Positions 48,781-61,978 of a stretch of 64,000 nt of DNA are shown here, piece by piece. The notes beneath the pieces were generated by a model that ran no database searches, was not told where the DNA came from, and worked only from the letters and a program-made list of their open reading frames with translations. Position 1 is the first letter of the stretch. Each line of letters opens with the position of its first letter. Position numbers and translations under genes: made by a program. Location of the stretch: assembly GCF_004027225.2 (NCBI RefSeq), contig NC_044283.2:12790992-12854991 (forward strand), read 5' to 3'. The stretch is from Strigops habroptila (lineage: Eukaryota; Chordata; Aves; Psittaciformes; Psittacidae).

Positions 48781-51700
48781 ATCACAGTGTTTTACTGATA
48801 GATTTCTAAGCTGGTTGGTCACCTTGCAGTTGGACAGACGGATCTAAAGTTGGTATTTGCTAGAAATGCAGGATTGCTCTCTTAAATAGTGCTGCAAATG
48901 AAATGAAGTCTGGCTCTGTTTAAAAACAACAAAGCCCAGCTGCTCTGAACTTCCTGTGAATTACTGGGATTCTACAATGACACTTATTTGGTTATTTACA
49001 GGGAAAAACACTGCTGTAGAAGTCAATAACAAAGTTTTTAATGTTCTTGGTGGAGCCAGGAAATTAACAATTGTACAAGTATGATCTGTATACTGTCCAA
49101 AGGTAGAAGCATAACCTGAATAGAAAATAGTGTCTTCAGTAGTCTCTTCTTCCTATCTGGATTTTGTGTATCTGTAAGAAAATTTTAAATTAAAATAAAA
49201 AGCTTTGTGAATCAAGTGTCTGGGTTTTAAACGTAATTTACTTTAGAAATTCAGTTACTTTTTGTAATTACCAGTATGATTTTATGTGGCAAAGGACTGT
49301 TTTTTATTTCCCCTTGAAACTTTTTAGTTAGGAAGCATTTATTTTTCTTTTTAACGGATACATTTGATAAGAAAAAAAATCACTTGACAGAAATGCTCTA
49401 TTGTAATTGTGCTTTTATAACCTATTACCATTTAAGTATTTTATTTTTTACAGTCAAGCTATTTCTCAAGAGTACTTACTTTTTTACTTCTGCACTTTAA
49501 AAGCATTAGTATGGATTATGTTCTGTTGGAATACTGATGAAGGCTTTTTAGTGGAGGAAGGTTGTAGGGTGCAGCAGTAGTCCACTCTGCATCTCAACTT
49601 ATACACTGCTCATTCAAGAATGAGTTACTGTAAATGTTTTGTAGTACTCAGGCATAGATAGAATTTTACACTGGTGGTCTCAGTTGGTTTTTGAGAGGGT
49701 TAAGAAAGGCTGGAAGGACACGGTGTTGGTAATACTGGGGTCAGAAAAGTGCCCTTTTCATACTGACACACTAGAAATGCCAGACTTCAGAGCTGCTTGA
49801 TTCTCATTGCCTGAGAGATTTACTGTTTCCACTATACGTAATTGTCTTAATTTGTTTGGGCAGAGGATGTCTGATGATAACCCAGGGTGCTTCTCAGGAT
49901 TTCTTCATATTAATTCACAGTTACGGGAAGCTGAAAAAGCCTTCCCAGTTATCCTGTTGTACATGAACTGTTTGATTACACAGTCAAATTGGAAGAAAAC
50001 TTGGCAAGAGCAAAGCTGGAACACTACTGAAAATAATTAACTCTGCTGTAAATCATCATCACTAATGTAAAAATTCATCTTAACAATAGTTTGATTTTGT
50101 TGCTGTGTTAGGAGAGCTCACTGATCCACACTTCTTTGGAAACTTCTATTGTTTCCTTGGATGCTTTTGGCTTTTTTAAACCTCCAGTTATCTAATGTAA
50201 GTGTGCAGTACCAGGACAGTTTTTTTCAGAGCTGAGAATACTCCCTGGATCTTCACAGAGTTTAAGAAAAATTTAGAAAAGCCTTTGTACTCATTAACAT
50301 TTAGATGTATTTTCTGTAGTTTCCCCAGGAAGACCTAATATAATGAGAAATAATATCTTCATAAGGTTGAAAAATAACAAATAAGAAGATGCTATACCGA
50401 GTCAAGCAAAGTGAAGTTGTCAGAAGTGACTAGAAATCCAGTGATTTACTTAGGGAGATAGGACTTTATTTATCTATCCTTACCACCAGAACTGATTTCC
50501 ATGCAGAAAACAACCATAAACCCATTTCTTAATAACAGCAGCCATAACTCAACAACTCTAGGTGTAGATGGTTACAGGAAAAGTAGGAATAGGTCTATGC
50601 AGTTAATGAAAAGGAGGGAACAATTAGACAAAGTATTCTTACGTATTTAATAGAATCCCCTTTCATAACTTGTACTAAGCTAAAAATAGCTAAGACTGCA
50701 AATACAAGTGTGTTATATGCCATCAGGATCAGTGCAAAACTGATTTCAATGCAAAAACTGAATTGAAAATTATCTGCTAGTATAAAGTGGAGCTTCTGAG
50801 GAGTTGTGATACAAATGCTAGCAAGACACTACAGGAGAAGCGTAGTGGGTTGATATTTATGGTGGTACTATTAAATAAACAGCTAAAGATAATTAAAACT
50901 GAAGCCACCATGTTGGCGGCAGTCTGCCAGTGGAGAAGCAGGCTGAAAATTATCTCATTAACCAAAAGCATCAGCACCTGTTCTGCCACTTCTGAGCCAT
51001 CTTTTCTACAAAGAATTCACCTGATTGGTTGATTATTGTGGACCCTTTGCCTTTAGGCTATCCATCTTCCTAGTTAGGAAAATCCTTATGTTCAGCACAG
51101 CTGTCTGTCTCTCCCCCAAGCAAATCAATAAAAAATCTCCCCCCTAAGCTGCTTTGTTTGTCAAAGGGAGTCCTATTGGAAATAGTGTGGAAATCCAGGA
51201 AACCAAGTACATCTTGAATTGAAGAAAACATAGTTATTTAGTCGGTAAGATGCTTGGCAATAAATAATAAATAATTTCTCAAGGTGCAGGATGGATCTAC
51301 TGATACTGTTTGCCTGTTTGAAACACTGACGTGTTGCCTTCTGTTATTTCTAGAGAAGAATTTCATTCTATATAACGTTTTCTACATTGAAGGAATTTTT
51401 ATGTTTGTACATTTTTTTTATTATTAATAAAGAAAATGGTTGTTTGGGGTTTTTTTGCCTCTGTTCTGTCTCTAAATGGGATGACAGTTAGTTTTCAGGG
51501 CTGGCAGCTAGAGAAAGGAGATAAAAATGTATGTTATGTGTATAAGGGGAGATAGGTCAAATAAATTATTTTGTGAAAAAGGTTTCAGGTTTCATTACTG
51601 GCCTCTAATGGAAGTAGAAGTTATAATGTGTTCTCAAATGCTACAACTTTAAAATTTCTACAGGAACTTAACATTTGTGGTTGGGACAGGAATGTATGTG

Positions 51701-54700
51701 TTCTAGTGTAGTCCACAGATCCATGGGCTTTTTGTGTCGAAAGCTGGGATTGTTATTTATATTTGCTCTGTATGAAGTGCAAGTGATCAAATTATCAGCT
51801 ATGTTGTTCTCTAGAGTACTTGTGACCCACATTATCCTTCAGTCATGCGATTCTAGTGCTCTAAATTAACATCCTACACAAGAAAACACCTGCACAGTAA
51901 CTGTAGATAGTCATTTCAACTCTTGCAAATGAGGCAGTGTGTATATTCCCCTTGTTCAGAGAGATTTATCTGCCTGAAACTCCTTTGAAAATGGAAGTCA
52001 TTGTTGCCTTGCTTTGCTACTTAGTGGTATTATGACTATTTTATGTCCTATCTATAGTCTTATAGGGAATATTGCATACTCTTAACTCTCTCTTTGCAGC
52101 CAGCTGAATTCATTTGCAACTAAAATACAGAGATCAGACATAGTTTTAAACTTTGCTGGACATGAGGATGAAAGCTTGATACACTTTTTGGATCTGAATA
52201 AAACCAGTACTGAGGGGAATGTATGCTGGTGTATTAGATTTCCTGAAGAGCACTAGTAGCTGCAAATACTGTCTGTGTTTTCCCTTTTGTCTTCTTGATG
52301 TGGGAATATAGTGTGGTTGGCATGAACTGAGGAAGCCATAGCCTGGTTGGTATGGGCTGATCTGTGTGACTGTACTGGTACTTTCCTCTTTCATAAAAGA
52401 CAAGTATTCTTGTGTAGATGATAAGAATGAAAAGAGGCTGAACTACCCTTCTTAAATATAGACTCATGTGTCTGTGAGTTGGCTTTTATGTAAAGTGAAC
52501 ATGGAGATAATAGAACCTATAAACTAGTTTCTAAATATAGATTTTATGTGATTGGTACCAATTTAGTATGTTTTGAAGGAAAGAGAATGTGGCATAGGAT
52601 ATCAATTAACCATTCTTTTAATAAATCTGAGAGCAGGACTTGAGTAGTGTCACTGTATTATGCAGAATGTATTTCAACATCATAATCTCCTAAAACTTCT
52701 TGAAATATTTTTGTGAGGACTTTCATTTTCCTTAAAGATGCCTGTATGTGTCTAAAGCATGATGTAATACTCTTTCATTAGCCTAACATTTTTTTGTATT
52801 CTCTATGTATTATTTGAAATAGATTTTCTGCTAATACTTGCTGCTTTAAAGGAGTTGCATGGTATTATTTTACAGACAGAATTTAGCTGGCCAGTAGATG
52901 ATGGTACAGGTATATAGAGTTTTGAATATCTTTCATGGAGCATTGGTGGTATGCGTGGAGCATTGCTGAAATAATGGAAACTCTGGAACGTGTGTCATTC
53001 GTACATAATTTCCATGTCTTCTAGTTTGTTTCCTCTTTAAAATAAGCAAAAGCATATATAGGTTCTTTCAACCATGTGTTACTGCAGTATTAATATAAAC
53101 GATATCAGTAGGAATACCTATTATTGTCATATGTATTGTTGTAATAGTCATGTGCGATCTGTGTCTTGTGGCTTCAAGTGTGTGTGTGTACACATGTGCG
53201 CATGATAAATCTTAGTTCCATATACCTGCTACTGCAACCAAAGGAATGATGTTCTTCCAAACTAGAGTGTATTGGTTGCCAGCTGAAATGGGGAAGAAAG
53301 TGTAAACATGGAAACTAATTTCAGTGATTTGTAAAGCAGAAATGCTGATGATAGTATAACAATTACAAATAAACACATTTTTTTATCAACGTCGTTTTGA
53401 GGATTCATGCTTTTTGTGAGGTAGCATAAAAATGGTTTATATAAAACCTTGTATTTTTATCTGAATGGTGATATGACCAGTGGCAATTTTGCTGATTCTA
53501 TGTGAGTTGGTGTGTGAATTGGTACTCACCTGTTTCTGGTTTATGTTTTTCTTCTGTTCCATCAGTTCTGGCAATGTGAGTTTTAGATCTTTAGGAATTT
53601 TCGGAAAGCTGAACAGCCATGATAAGTGTCATGGAGTGAGAAAAATCATGCCATGCATTAGTTGTGATTTTTCGTAGGCTTTCATTAAGAAGTAGTTCCA
53701 GTGATGTTGAGGAAAAGCCCTCAAGATATGAGTGGAAAAAGCAAGTTGTATCAAGCAGGACTTGTTTTTTTCCTAGAGCTTCAGATCTGGTGTATAAATT
53801 ACTGTCAGATTGCTTTTTCTTTTCTCTTCTGTGGTTTTTTTTTTTCCTATGCACTTCAACACGATAACTTGACATGATAATATAGGGTGAGGATTTTAAC
53901 CAGTTTTTAGGTAGTTATTTCATCTCCCTTCTTCCCAAACTGTGCTTTAATGTCCATTATTAATTTTTGAAACTAGAAATAAGCTTGTTCTCTATTCTTC
54001 TCTTATACGAAAAACCTGTATAAAGACTTTGATTTGAAATAGACAGAAAATAACAGTATAGTCATTTCCAAATGGGACTCTTAATGGGAGATAATTAAAT
54101 CTTATCTTTATAAAAAATCATATTTGTAAGAGATGTTCTAAAAGAAAAAGCATAATATGGTCTTCTGCTAATCTGTCATTCAACTTGTATATTAGTTAAA
54201 ATAATCAGATTTATGGAAAACAAGTCATAATCTTGAGCTAGCACATTTTATATGTTTTTATAATATTTAAGGAGAAGTTATATTGTGTCATACTGCTTTT
54301 GATCTAACATAGCATCTAGTATCCTAGGCATCATTAAGCTGAGTCCGGGGTAAGAGTAAAACCAGAGTAAGAATATGAGACACTTCCCACGTACTCTTTC
54401 ACCTTTCAGCTGCTTGCAGCTCAGTGGTTTTCTGAGCTGAACAAAGTTTCTTTGTATTTAGCAACCATCATTGGATTATTTTTCCCCAGAAATTTGTCCA
54501 TTCTCTTCCTCAACCCATTTAAATTTCTAGAGCAGGTCCTTTCAATTATTGTCATTACTTTGAGCCTGTTCCTTGAAGAGCCATCTTGTGTTTTGTTTTC
54601 TAAATCTGCATCCTACTATATTTTGTTAAGAATCAAGTGACCAGCTGATTCTTAACCATCTTCACTGTTATAAGAAAATCCTCCTTCAGACTGCCTCTCT

Positions 54701-54806
54701 TCTAAGCTGGGGAGCTATACACTCAATTTTCCTTGCACAGGAGTTCTTCCATACTTTTTGCCTTTTTTTCCCCTCAGTTACTTTGTTCTTACGTTTATCC
54801 CAAGAC

Positions 54807-54892
54807 ATCTGATGTTGGATTAGTACCCAGTTAGTGTCAGAGACAGTATGCTAGACTAGATGATCTTGGTCTGAGCCAGTATGTTTATGCTG
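54807..54892 (+). mobile_element. Very old CR1/L3-like LINE 3' scrap
   Basis: 'gatgttggattagtaccc', then 'gtcagagacagtatgctagactagatgatcttggtctgagccagtatg', matches the same amniote-wide LINE 3' end as the piece at 41.7 kb. Confidence 0.65.
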
Positions 54893-56473
54893 AAGTTTTT
54901 CAACAGTCTGTGCTGTTGTCTAGTATTGCATATTGTATAAACAATACAGATGGTGAATGTGTGAGTTATTTAGAAATATAGATGCAGAAGAGGGAAGCCT
55001 GGTTCTCCCACCTACAGTAAAGTTTACCAAAGTTTATATTTAACAAGAATTCTTCACATGGTCATTAAATGCTTATGTTTGGGCCAACAGTTTGATTGAC
55101 CAGTCTGCTGCTCAGATATTACACAGATTTTGCTAGATTTTTTTTTAGTATCCTAAATTGAATGCATCTGACTTATCTGTTATGACGGAGAAATTCTAGG
55201 AGGTCTTACTTGTGTGATGACTCTCAATGAATGTCGATAATTTCTTTCTATCCTTTCTGTTTACAAGTAAATGAAAGTAATGCAGTAAGACTTCTGGCAG
55301 GTTATATACAGACAGGAAAGACGAGCTGTTCATATCTGAAAAAAAAATAAGATTACCTTTGAATTGTTTTCTTTTACTTCTGTTGGATAACTTTTTAGCT
55401 TTTTTCTTTCTAGTGAAGATGTAATATTTTGTTTGGCCAAGGCATTGCATATCCTATAGTGTCACTTTTTATTCATTTATTAACATTACTGTGGAAGTTG
55501 ATTGATTGTCCATATTGTCTTTCAACACATAGAGAAAAATCACTGCTGGTACTTGTGCAGATAGATCCACCATTGTTTAAGATTTGAGGTGGTAAGGCAG
55601 ATGCTTTTTGTGTTCAACTGCATATTGAGATGGAATAAATTGGAGCTATCATTTCATTTGGGGGTTCATCTCCTCCCCGTCGCACTGTGTCCATGTGTTA
55701 GGGTATCCAAATATTAAATGTTCATGAGATGTATTGTGTGCACTAGTCTGCAAGTGTTAACAAGAACACCTCTCAAACGCTACACTGGAGCAGGGAGCAA
55801 GTTTTTCTTTTCCTCCTTCATTTGTATTTGATCATTCCTGCTAAGATTGAGGATGGGGCAGCTCTTTCTGCCGCATCTGGCCAAAGACCTATGACAGAGT
55901 GTTTTTTTCAGCGATAAAATTGTAGAAAATTTATAATATTTGGTTTTGTCAAAACATTTACTATGTATTTCAGAAGTGGGTGGAAACACTTTGAAAGTTG
56001 TTCACTACCCATTCATTTATACAGATAATATTATTTGTTTTCTTATCTCCCCTATCCTTCTTTGACAAAATTGGCGAGTTAAAATGGATGGATAATGTGA
56101 TTAAGTGTAATGATTAAAAAACAGTCAGTAAAACAAGGTGATTTTTGTTTGGTCTGTGGATGTTACTTTGGGCTAAGTTACAGTAGCTGCAGGTTCCAGT
56201 AGATTAATAAGGCATACAGGAAGGGAAAATGTAGTCTGTGTTACTTGTATTGGGGGATACATTGTAGAAGGTCAGGGATAACAGATCCCTGTTGTCTATT
56301 ATTAAAGGAAGGAGGGGATTCTGCAAGTTCAACTGTAACGCGTAGTGGAAGAAGCTCTTCTAAGAACAGCCTCAGAGCCTCAGTTGTTGAACAGGGGTAT
56401 ATTTTCAGTGCATCATAAGCAACCCAGAATATGCTGTGTAGAGTGGGCCTATGCTAGTGAGAAATTAATTAGA

Positions 56474-56642
56474 ACTGGGAGGGGTTCGCAGGATGCGTCC
56501 TTAGAGGTTTTCAAGATGGATTGAATTAAGCCCTGAATTTGATCAGACCTCAGAGCTACCTGTCTGAGCAAGAGGTTGAACTAGAGACCTCCTGAGGTCC
56601 CTGGAGGTCCCTGGTGAGCCATGCTATCCTGCTATCCTATCA
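56474..56642 (+). mobile_element. Old CR1 LINE 3' end, sense
   Basis: 'ttagaggttttcaagatggattgaattaagccctgaatttgatcagacctcagagct', then 'gagcaagaggttgaactagagacctcctgaggtccct' and a degenerate 'gctatcct' tail. It belongs to a different, older CR1 subfamily from the 33-kb and 38-kb copies. A short duplication 'ggtccctggaggtccctgg' lies inside the normally conserved block. Confidence 0.85.
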
Positions 56643-59600
56643 TATGGATAACCAGGAATTCTCTCCAGCAACATGACACAGTGTTAACCATCACTACTAT
56701 TCAAGCATAGGAATGCAGGTAATACTAAAAAAATAAAAAAAAAGAATCATCTTTTAATTTTTAACCATTAAGCTGGCCCTGTAGTAGCAATTCCTTCCTG
56801 CAAGTTCAGTCATCAATTTTCTCAATTTCAGCAATCTCTTACTGGGATGACATAATAGTACTTATAAATTTTTTAATAACTCTACTCCTCAACAAGAATG
56901 ATTGGATACTCTTTAAGTTACAGCACATTTCCAATGAGCAGGTTAAAGGGTCTTTGCTTTTATTCCATGCCTCTGGAATTAGAATGAGATTGCACTCAAA
57001 ATTCCAAATACAATCACCAGCATTCATGGAGTTTAGAGTAAAAAAGTAGTGAATGCATACAAGAATCTAGTTCTGTGTGTGTACATCCTGTTCTCCTCCC
57101 TCTGCAACTGTGCTGATGACTTTTGTGTAGCAGTATTAATTAATATTTTATAAACATTAAAATCAAAATAGAAGGGGTAGTTTATCCTATTGCAGTACAA
57201 CAGCCAGAGGATCTCGTGGGATAAAGAGATTATTTACTTTCTGTTACCTTCTGGTTGAAATAGGGCCAATAAATATCAATCATAAGTAAATTTTGTTTTC
57301 TTCCCAAATGTTACTGCAGGCTAAGTATTTAAAAATTGATGATAATTAGGTGGCCAACTCAAACATATGATAGCCAGTAAACCTTAATTATTTTAAAACA
57401 ATTTAAATAAAATTTAAATTTAAATTACTTCTCCTTTTGTGTCTAATTATTCAGTGGTCTGAAATTGCCTTTGAACCCATCATATTTGAAATACAGTAAC
57501 ATTTCACACTCAGAAATGTTGCAGTATAAAGTGTAATTGAATTTTGGTTTTTTTACAACTGCTGTTATACTTTCAGCAAGTAAGTTGCCATAGTTAAAAA
57601 ATATTGTGAAGAATCCCACAAGGATTTTAAAAAGCTTTTAGGTGAATATTGCCTCTATGATGACAGAAGAAACTTAGTGCAGGTTTTCTTGAGGTGATAT
57701 GTGTGGAAATGAAGAATTGTAATGTCTGATGGATTTTAAATTATAGTGGATACATGCAGCCTAGTGAACATCTTATTTAAATGCCTTTGAGCCATGCTGA
57801 ACCAAAAAGAATAAACCCAACACCCTGCCCTATGAGGTGATAGGCACAGAGAGTGGTAGCTTGCACTGTAACACAGTATGTACCACATAAATGGGAATGT
57901 CCACAGCATTGGTCCTCTATAGGCTTACTATTTAACAAAAGAAATCTGTGTCAGAAATACAAGTTCAAAGTACGCATCTATCCATTTTAACCCCTTTAAT
58001 AACTTCTAAATGACATGATATTAAAAATCTTATGTTTTCCTGGTTTAGAGAAAAGATGAGTAAGAACTGCCATGTTGATAAAAAAAAACCCCAAAATTAT
58101 CTTGGATGCTTGTGTATATATATATTTTATATATATATATAAAAATATATATATGAACTATTGCTGTGTAGAAAAGGACTAAGTATAAGCCAGCTAAATG
58201 GTATCTAAGTGCTGCACCCCTTTTACATGGCTTCTTCAATATATTTTATCAATCAGCAACATGTGCACTTCTGCTGATGCTTGCACTTTCCTTGACTTTA
58301 TTGTTCCATTGGTCCTAATAAATATGGATACTTTGATGCAGTACCATGCATATGTTAGTTCTCTTTTTCTAGTATATCTTTGCTGACTCAAGCAGCAGTC
58401 TATTTAATCTGAAAGTTTATTTACTAGGAGGTGTTTTACTTGTTTACATGGTAAAAAAAGGGTGGTATAAAGTGAAGTGATTTATCAGATGTGGGAAAAC
58501 CAAAAGAAAAACAAACAAACAAACCTGAAACCAAAGAATTTCTCAGAGCATTTTTGTTCAGAATTCAAGTTGCAGATAGTAATGCAATGCACTACTTTTT
58601 TTTTTTTCCTAAAGAACGTTATTTTATGCTTTATATTGGAAGTGGTGTTACAAGGAAAGTGGAAAAGAAATCAGTACTTTTAACTCTGTCAGGAGAACAG
58701 GTCAGGTCACAGTTAGCATTACAGATAATTTTGCTTGAGATAAACCATCTTAACAGAATTGCAAATAAAAGAAAACATTTGGTACATTGTATTTGGTATT
58801 GCAAAGAATTTTACGTGATATTTCCTGTCAAAATGTGAGAAGAATATCAATTTAAATGAACTTATAGAGCAAACCAATTTAAAGCAAATTTACGTTTCTC
58901 CTGAAAATAGGTTTGCTCTTGGTTTGCTCTCCCACCCCCACCCCTTTGTTTTTCCTTTCCAAATTTAGTAGAGCAACAGGACATTAAAAAATAAAATAAT
59001 TAAAAAGTGTGTGAGAGAATGAACAACCAAAAGAAAGGGGATGGTTCACTCTGCACAGGTGTGGAAATAAGACAACAGCACTGAGCTGCAGTTAGAGGTG
59101 CTGAGCTTGAACTTTGTGAGCTGGCAAAATAAAAGAAGCCAAGTTATGTTACTGCTGACAGGCCAGCAAGAATTTTAAGCTCAGCATATGTCATGATGAT
59201 GAGAGCTGTGAGGAACTCCTTTATGGAAATGTTAGAAGTACATGTTAGAAGGGTTTGTGTCTGTGCCTGGTCCCCACGCTCATGTTCCTGTAAGGTGGGT
59301 GTTTTGCAGATCTGTGTGAACAGTTTTCCAAAATGCCAAAGGGAACCAAGGCAGGAAAACCCACCCTGATCAGGGTATGTCCCCTATTCACTATGCCCCT
59401 CTGGCTGGCTCCTCTCTGTGTCACCACTATGGAGGGTGGCTGTTTTACTGGGATATTGTACATTCCAACTCAAGTTCCTCCTGAGCTTAATGAATACCAA
59501 TGCAATGCTTTGGTGGGGTCACTGTGACTGGAGCTGAGACACCAAGAGGTTGGGCATCCCAAAAGTGGGCTTTTCCTGCCATATCTCTAGCCATTTCTGA

Positions 59601-59912
59601 ACAGCATTTAATGACAGCATCCTGCTTTGGTATATAGCATATGTCTTACTGTGTGTATGTAAGTTTATATATGGATATATATAGGATAAAAATGTGTGAG
59701 GAGAGGAAGGTAAAAGAATTTCAGACATCATGCTTCAGGAGGTGTGTTTCTACTTTTATTTACTTAGTGGAACAAGATGAGTTTCTCTAATGTATCTTGA
59801 GAAGGCTGGGACAGCCATATTTTTAGGACACTCATATTTTCACAGCTGATATTTCCAGCTCCTGCTAGGGAGGCTAGAAGCCGAACTTCATGATATGAAA
59901 GTGAAGGCAAAG
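56643..59912. other. Non-coding stretch
   Basis: No gene recognised. It contains the TA tract at 58.1 kb and short chance frames, the longest 115 codons on + (58491-58838), without protein-like features or splice edges. Confidence 0.4.
58112..58154. repeat. (TA)n tract, self-complementary
   Basis: tgtatatatatatattttat followed by further TA units to 58154. It can extrude as a hairpin and is likely length-variable. Confidence 0.85.
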
Positions 59913-60023
59913 CTCTTTTAAAATATAATTCAGTGGATTCCTTCCTTTCTTTTCCTTAATTAAGGTCAATTGGTCATTAAGGAAAAGAAAGGAAGGAATC
60001 CACTGAGTTATATTTTAAGAGAG
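59913..60023 (+). repeat. Near-perfect 48-bp inverted repeat (hairpin)
   Basis: Left arm 59913-59960 and right arm 59976-60023 are reverse complements at 46 of 48 positions with no gaps, separated by a 15-base loop (taaggtcaattggtc). The two mismatches (left T opposite right G) would be U-G wobbles in a + strand transcript but A-C mismatches in a minus transcript. Thus a + strand RNA could form an uninterrupted 48-pair stem. The arms are not simple repeats; they contain a purine/pyrimidine-biased block (ttccttcctttcttttcctt on the left). The structure could be a foldback from template switching, a non-autonomous element relic, or the precursor of a small RNA. I recognise no known microRNA in it. 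Confidence 0.92.
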
Positions 60024-61870
60024 ATCTGGTTGATCTGCTCCAACATATTTTCCTCAGTCTGTGTTTGTAGATGTTTACTCCTCAAGAAAGGGCAGTGATG
60101 CTTTATACTGGCAAAGCAAAGTTGCAGGTAGAGGCACTCACCTAGCTTTTGTTAAATTGTCCGTGGAAGAGTTAGGCTAAGTCTTGGGCATGCAGTCTTT
60201 CGATCAGGTCTGAAACACAAGAAGCAATCTTCAGAGGCTGGCTTATGTTCAGCTAAGAAGATTTGTTCACAGACTTTAATTAGATATATATCAGCCAGAA
60301 CACCTCTAGAAGAAAAGATATTTAGTACTGATGGCTTACAAAGGATATTAGTGTGATGGGGAGGATGGGAAAAAATGATGAGGTATTTGCCTCCAATTGG
60401 GAAAGAGAGAGTTCATTCTCTGTAGAACATGTAGATGGGAGAGATGGGGCAGAGGAAGAATATTATCCAGTATATTAAAAAAAACCAACCCCAAAACAAA
60501 ACCCAAACTTGTATTGAGTTTGTAGTTTTGGTATCCAATAGTCTTAGACTTTCTTTTGTACTTGTGAGGTGTGGTTTTAGTGCTGTTATTGGATTAAAGA
60601 AGAACCAAAAATGCCAAAGCCTTTGCTCTTTCTGTGCATAGCAGTAACTGAAACAGGGCTTGTAGTGTTCAGTATTAGGACTGAAAAATCTGTGGTAGAT
60701 AAGTTGCATTTATCAACATATATTGGTTGCTGATTTAAAGAAATATTGCTAGGACTTTGCATCTCTGGATATCTAAATACGTTTTGAATGGTAGATGCAC
60801 TTTCAGTAATAGTTGTAAAATTCTATACGATCTGTTGTCAAGTGTGGCATTGTCAGATATGAAATCCTCATCATAGGGACATCTGAAGAATTCAGTCTGG
60901 TAAATGACTGTACTGGAATTAACAGAGAACTGGAATTTAACAGCCATCATGCTTACACATTACTGCATCTCTACAGCGCTCCCTCACAGTCCTCCTTGTG
61001 AAATGACTGGAGAGGAATGTCACTCCATTGCTGGGTAATCATTCCATAAAAGCAAGTACCTGAAGAGCATTTGGATTGACTTTTTTCTTCCATCCCCCAT
61101 TACTATGATTTTAATTGGAAGCAGCTCTTTGTTCATGTAAAGCTAGTGTGAAGTCCTTTACTGAAAGATAGAAGATAGTGATGTCTTTGTATCAAACAGT
61201 GCCCGTTTCAAACTGTTACACTTGTCTTTGTTTAATTGGACTTGCTGAGGTTTCTGGGAGAATGAAACTTCTATCATCTCCCCCTGTGAATCACTTTAAC
61301 GTGCTGTCTCTGAGCAGAAAAATATCCCTTTTATGAGTAGGTGGAATAATATGCTAGCTGGATTCTGATATTTATTAAATGTTAAGTCTTTGAAATCTGG
61401 AAGAGACCACTGAGAAGCACAGAATTTGCAGATGTACGTGCATGTGTCATTTTTATGACCATTATGAGGTCTTGATTGTGTGCACTGGATTTGTTCTCTT
61501 CATAGCTGCTATGTAACTCTGGGAAATGTAGATATTTGCACCTTTGCTGTTAGAATTGAAATATTTGCTGACAGTATACTACAAACCTAACATCATTTAG
61601 GGTTGCTCAATTTGTGCTTTAACAGAGCTAATTGATGCCATTGGGTATGGGAAGTGCAGGTTTTCTTCTGAGGCAGGGTAACTGCTGAGCTGCAGTCCAA
61701 GCACATACAACTCAGCTGCCCAGAGTCCTTTTCACAAGTTGTTGCTGACTCACTGGGTGACCTTTAGTAAACCTCTTCCCTTGGCATACGCTGTCTGCAA
61801 AGGAGAACTACTAACAATGACCTGTGTAGTTATTCTTGGATGACAAGTTCTGTGAAACTGCAGATTTGAT
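60024..61870. other. Non-coding stretch
   Basis: No gene or dispersed repeat recognised. A/C tract 'aaaaaaaaccaaccccaaaac' lies near 60476. Confidence 0.45.
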
Positions 61871-61978
61871 GCTTTGAGCAACCCCGTCTAGTGGAAGGTG
61901 TCCCTGCCCATGGCAGGGGGTTATAACTGGGCAATCTTTAAGGTCCCTTCCAACCCAAACCATTCTATGATTCTATGA
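61871..61978 (+). mobile_element. CR1 LINE 3' end, sense, very short
   Basis: 'gctttgagcaaccccgtctagtggaaggtgtccctgcccatggc', 'aaggtcccttccaaccc', and a tail of two attctatg units. It is close to consensus apart from a small deletion in the 'gggggttggaactag' part. Confidence 0.93.

Larger units (their letters stand above)
47971..56473. other. Non-coding stretch, T-rich + strand
   Basis: No gene recognised. A 60-codon + strand frame without a good start spans 48902-49084. Its last 77 bases (49002-49078, reading KNTAVEVNNKVFNVLGGAR then LTIVQ) sit between a weak ATTTACAG acceptor and a CAA|GTATGA donor. Sequence at 50800-51030 is rich in ATTA words and could be a conserved non-coding element. 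Confidence 0.4.

Noticed and set aside
53180..53206. GT/AC/GC alternating tract as a Z-DNA site
   Set aside because: Only about 20 bases and interrupted; not distinguishable from ordinary simple sequence.
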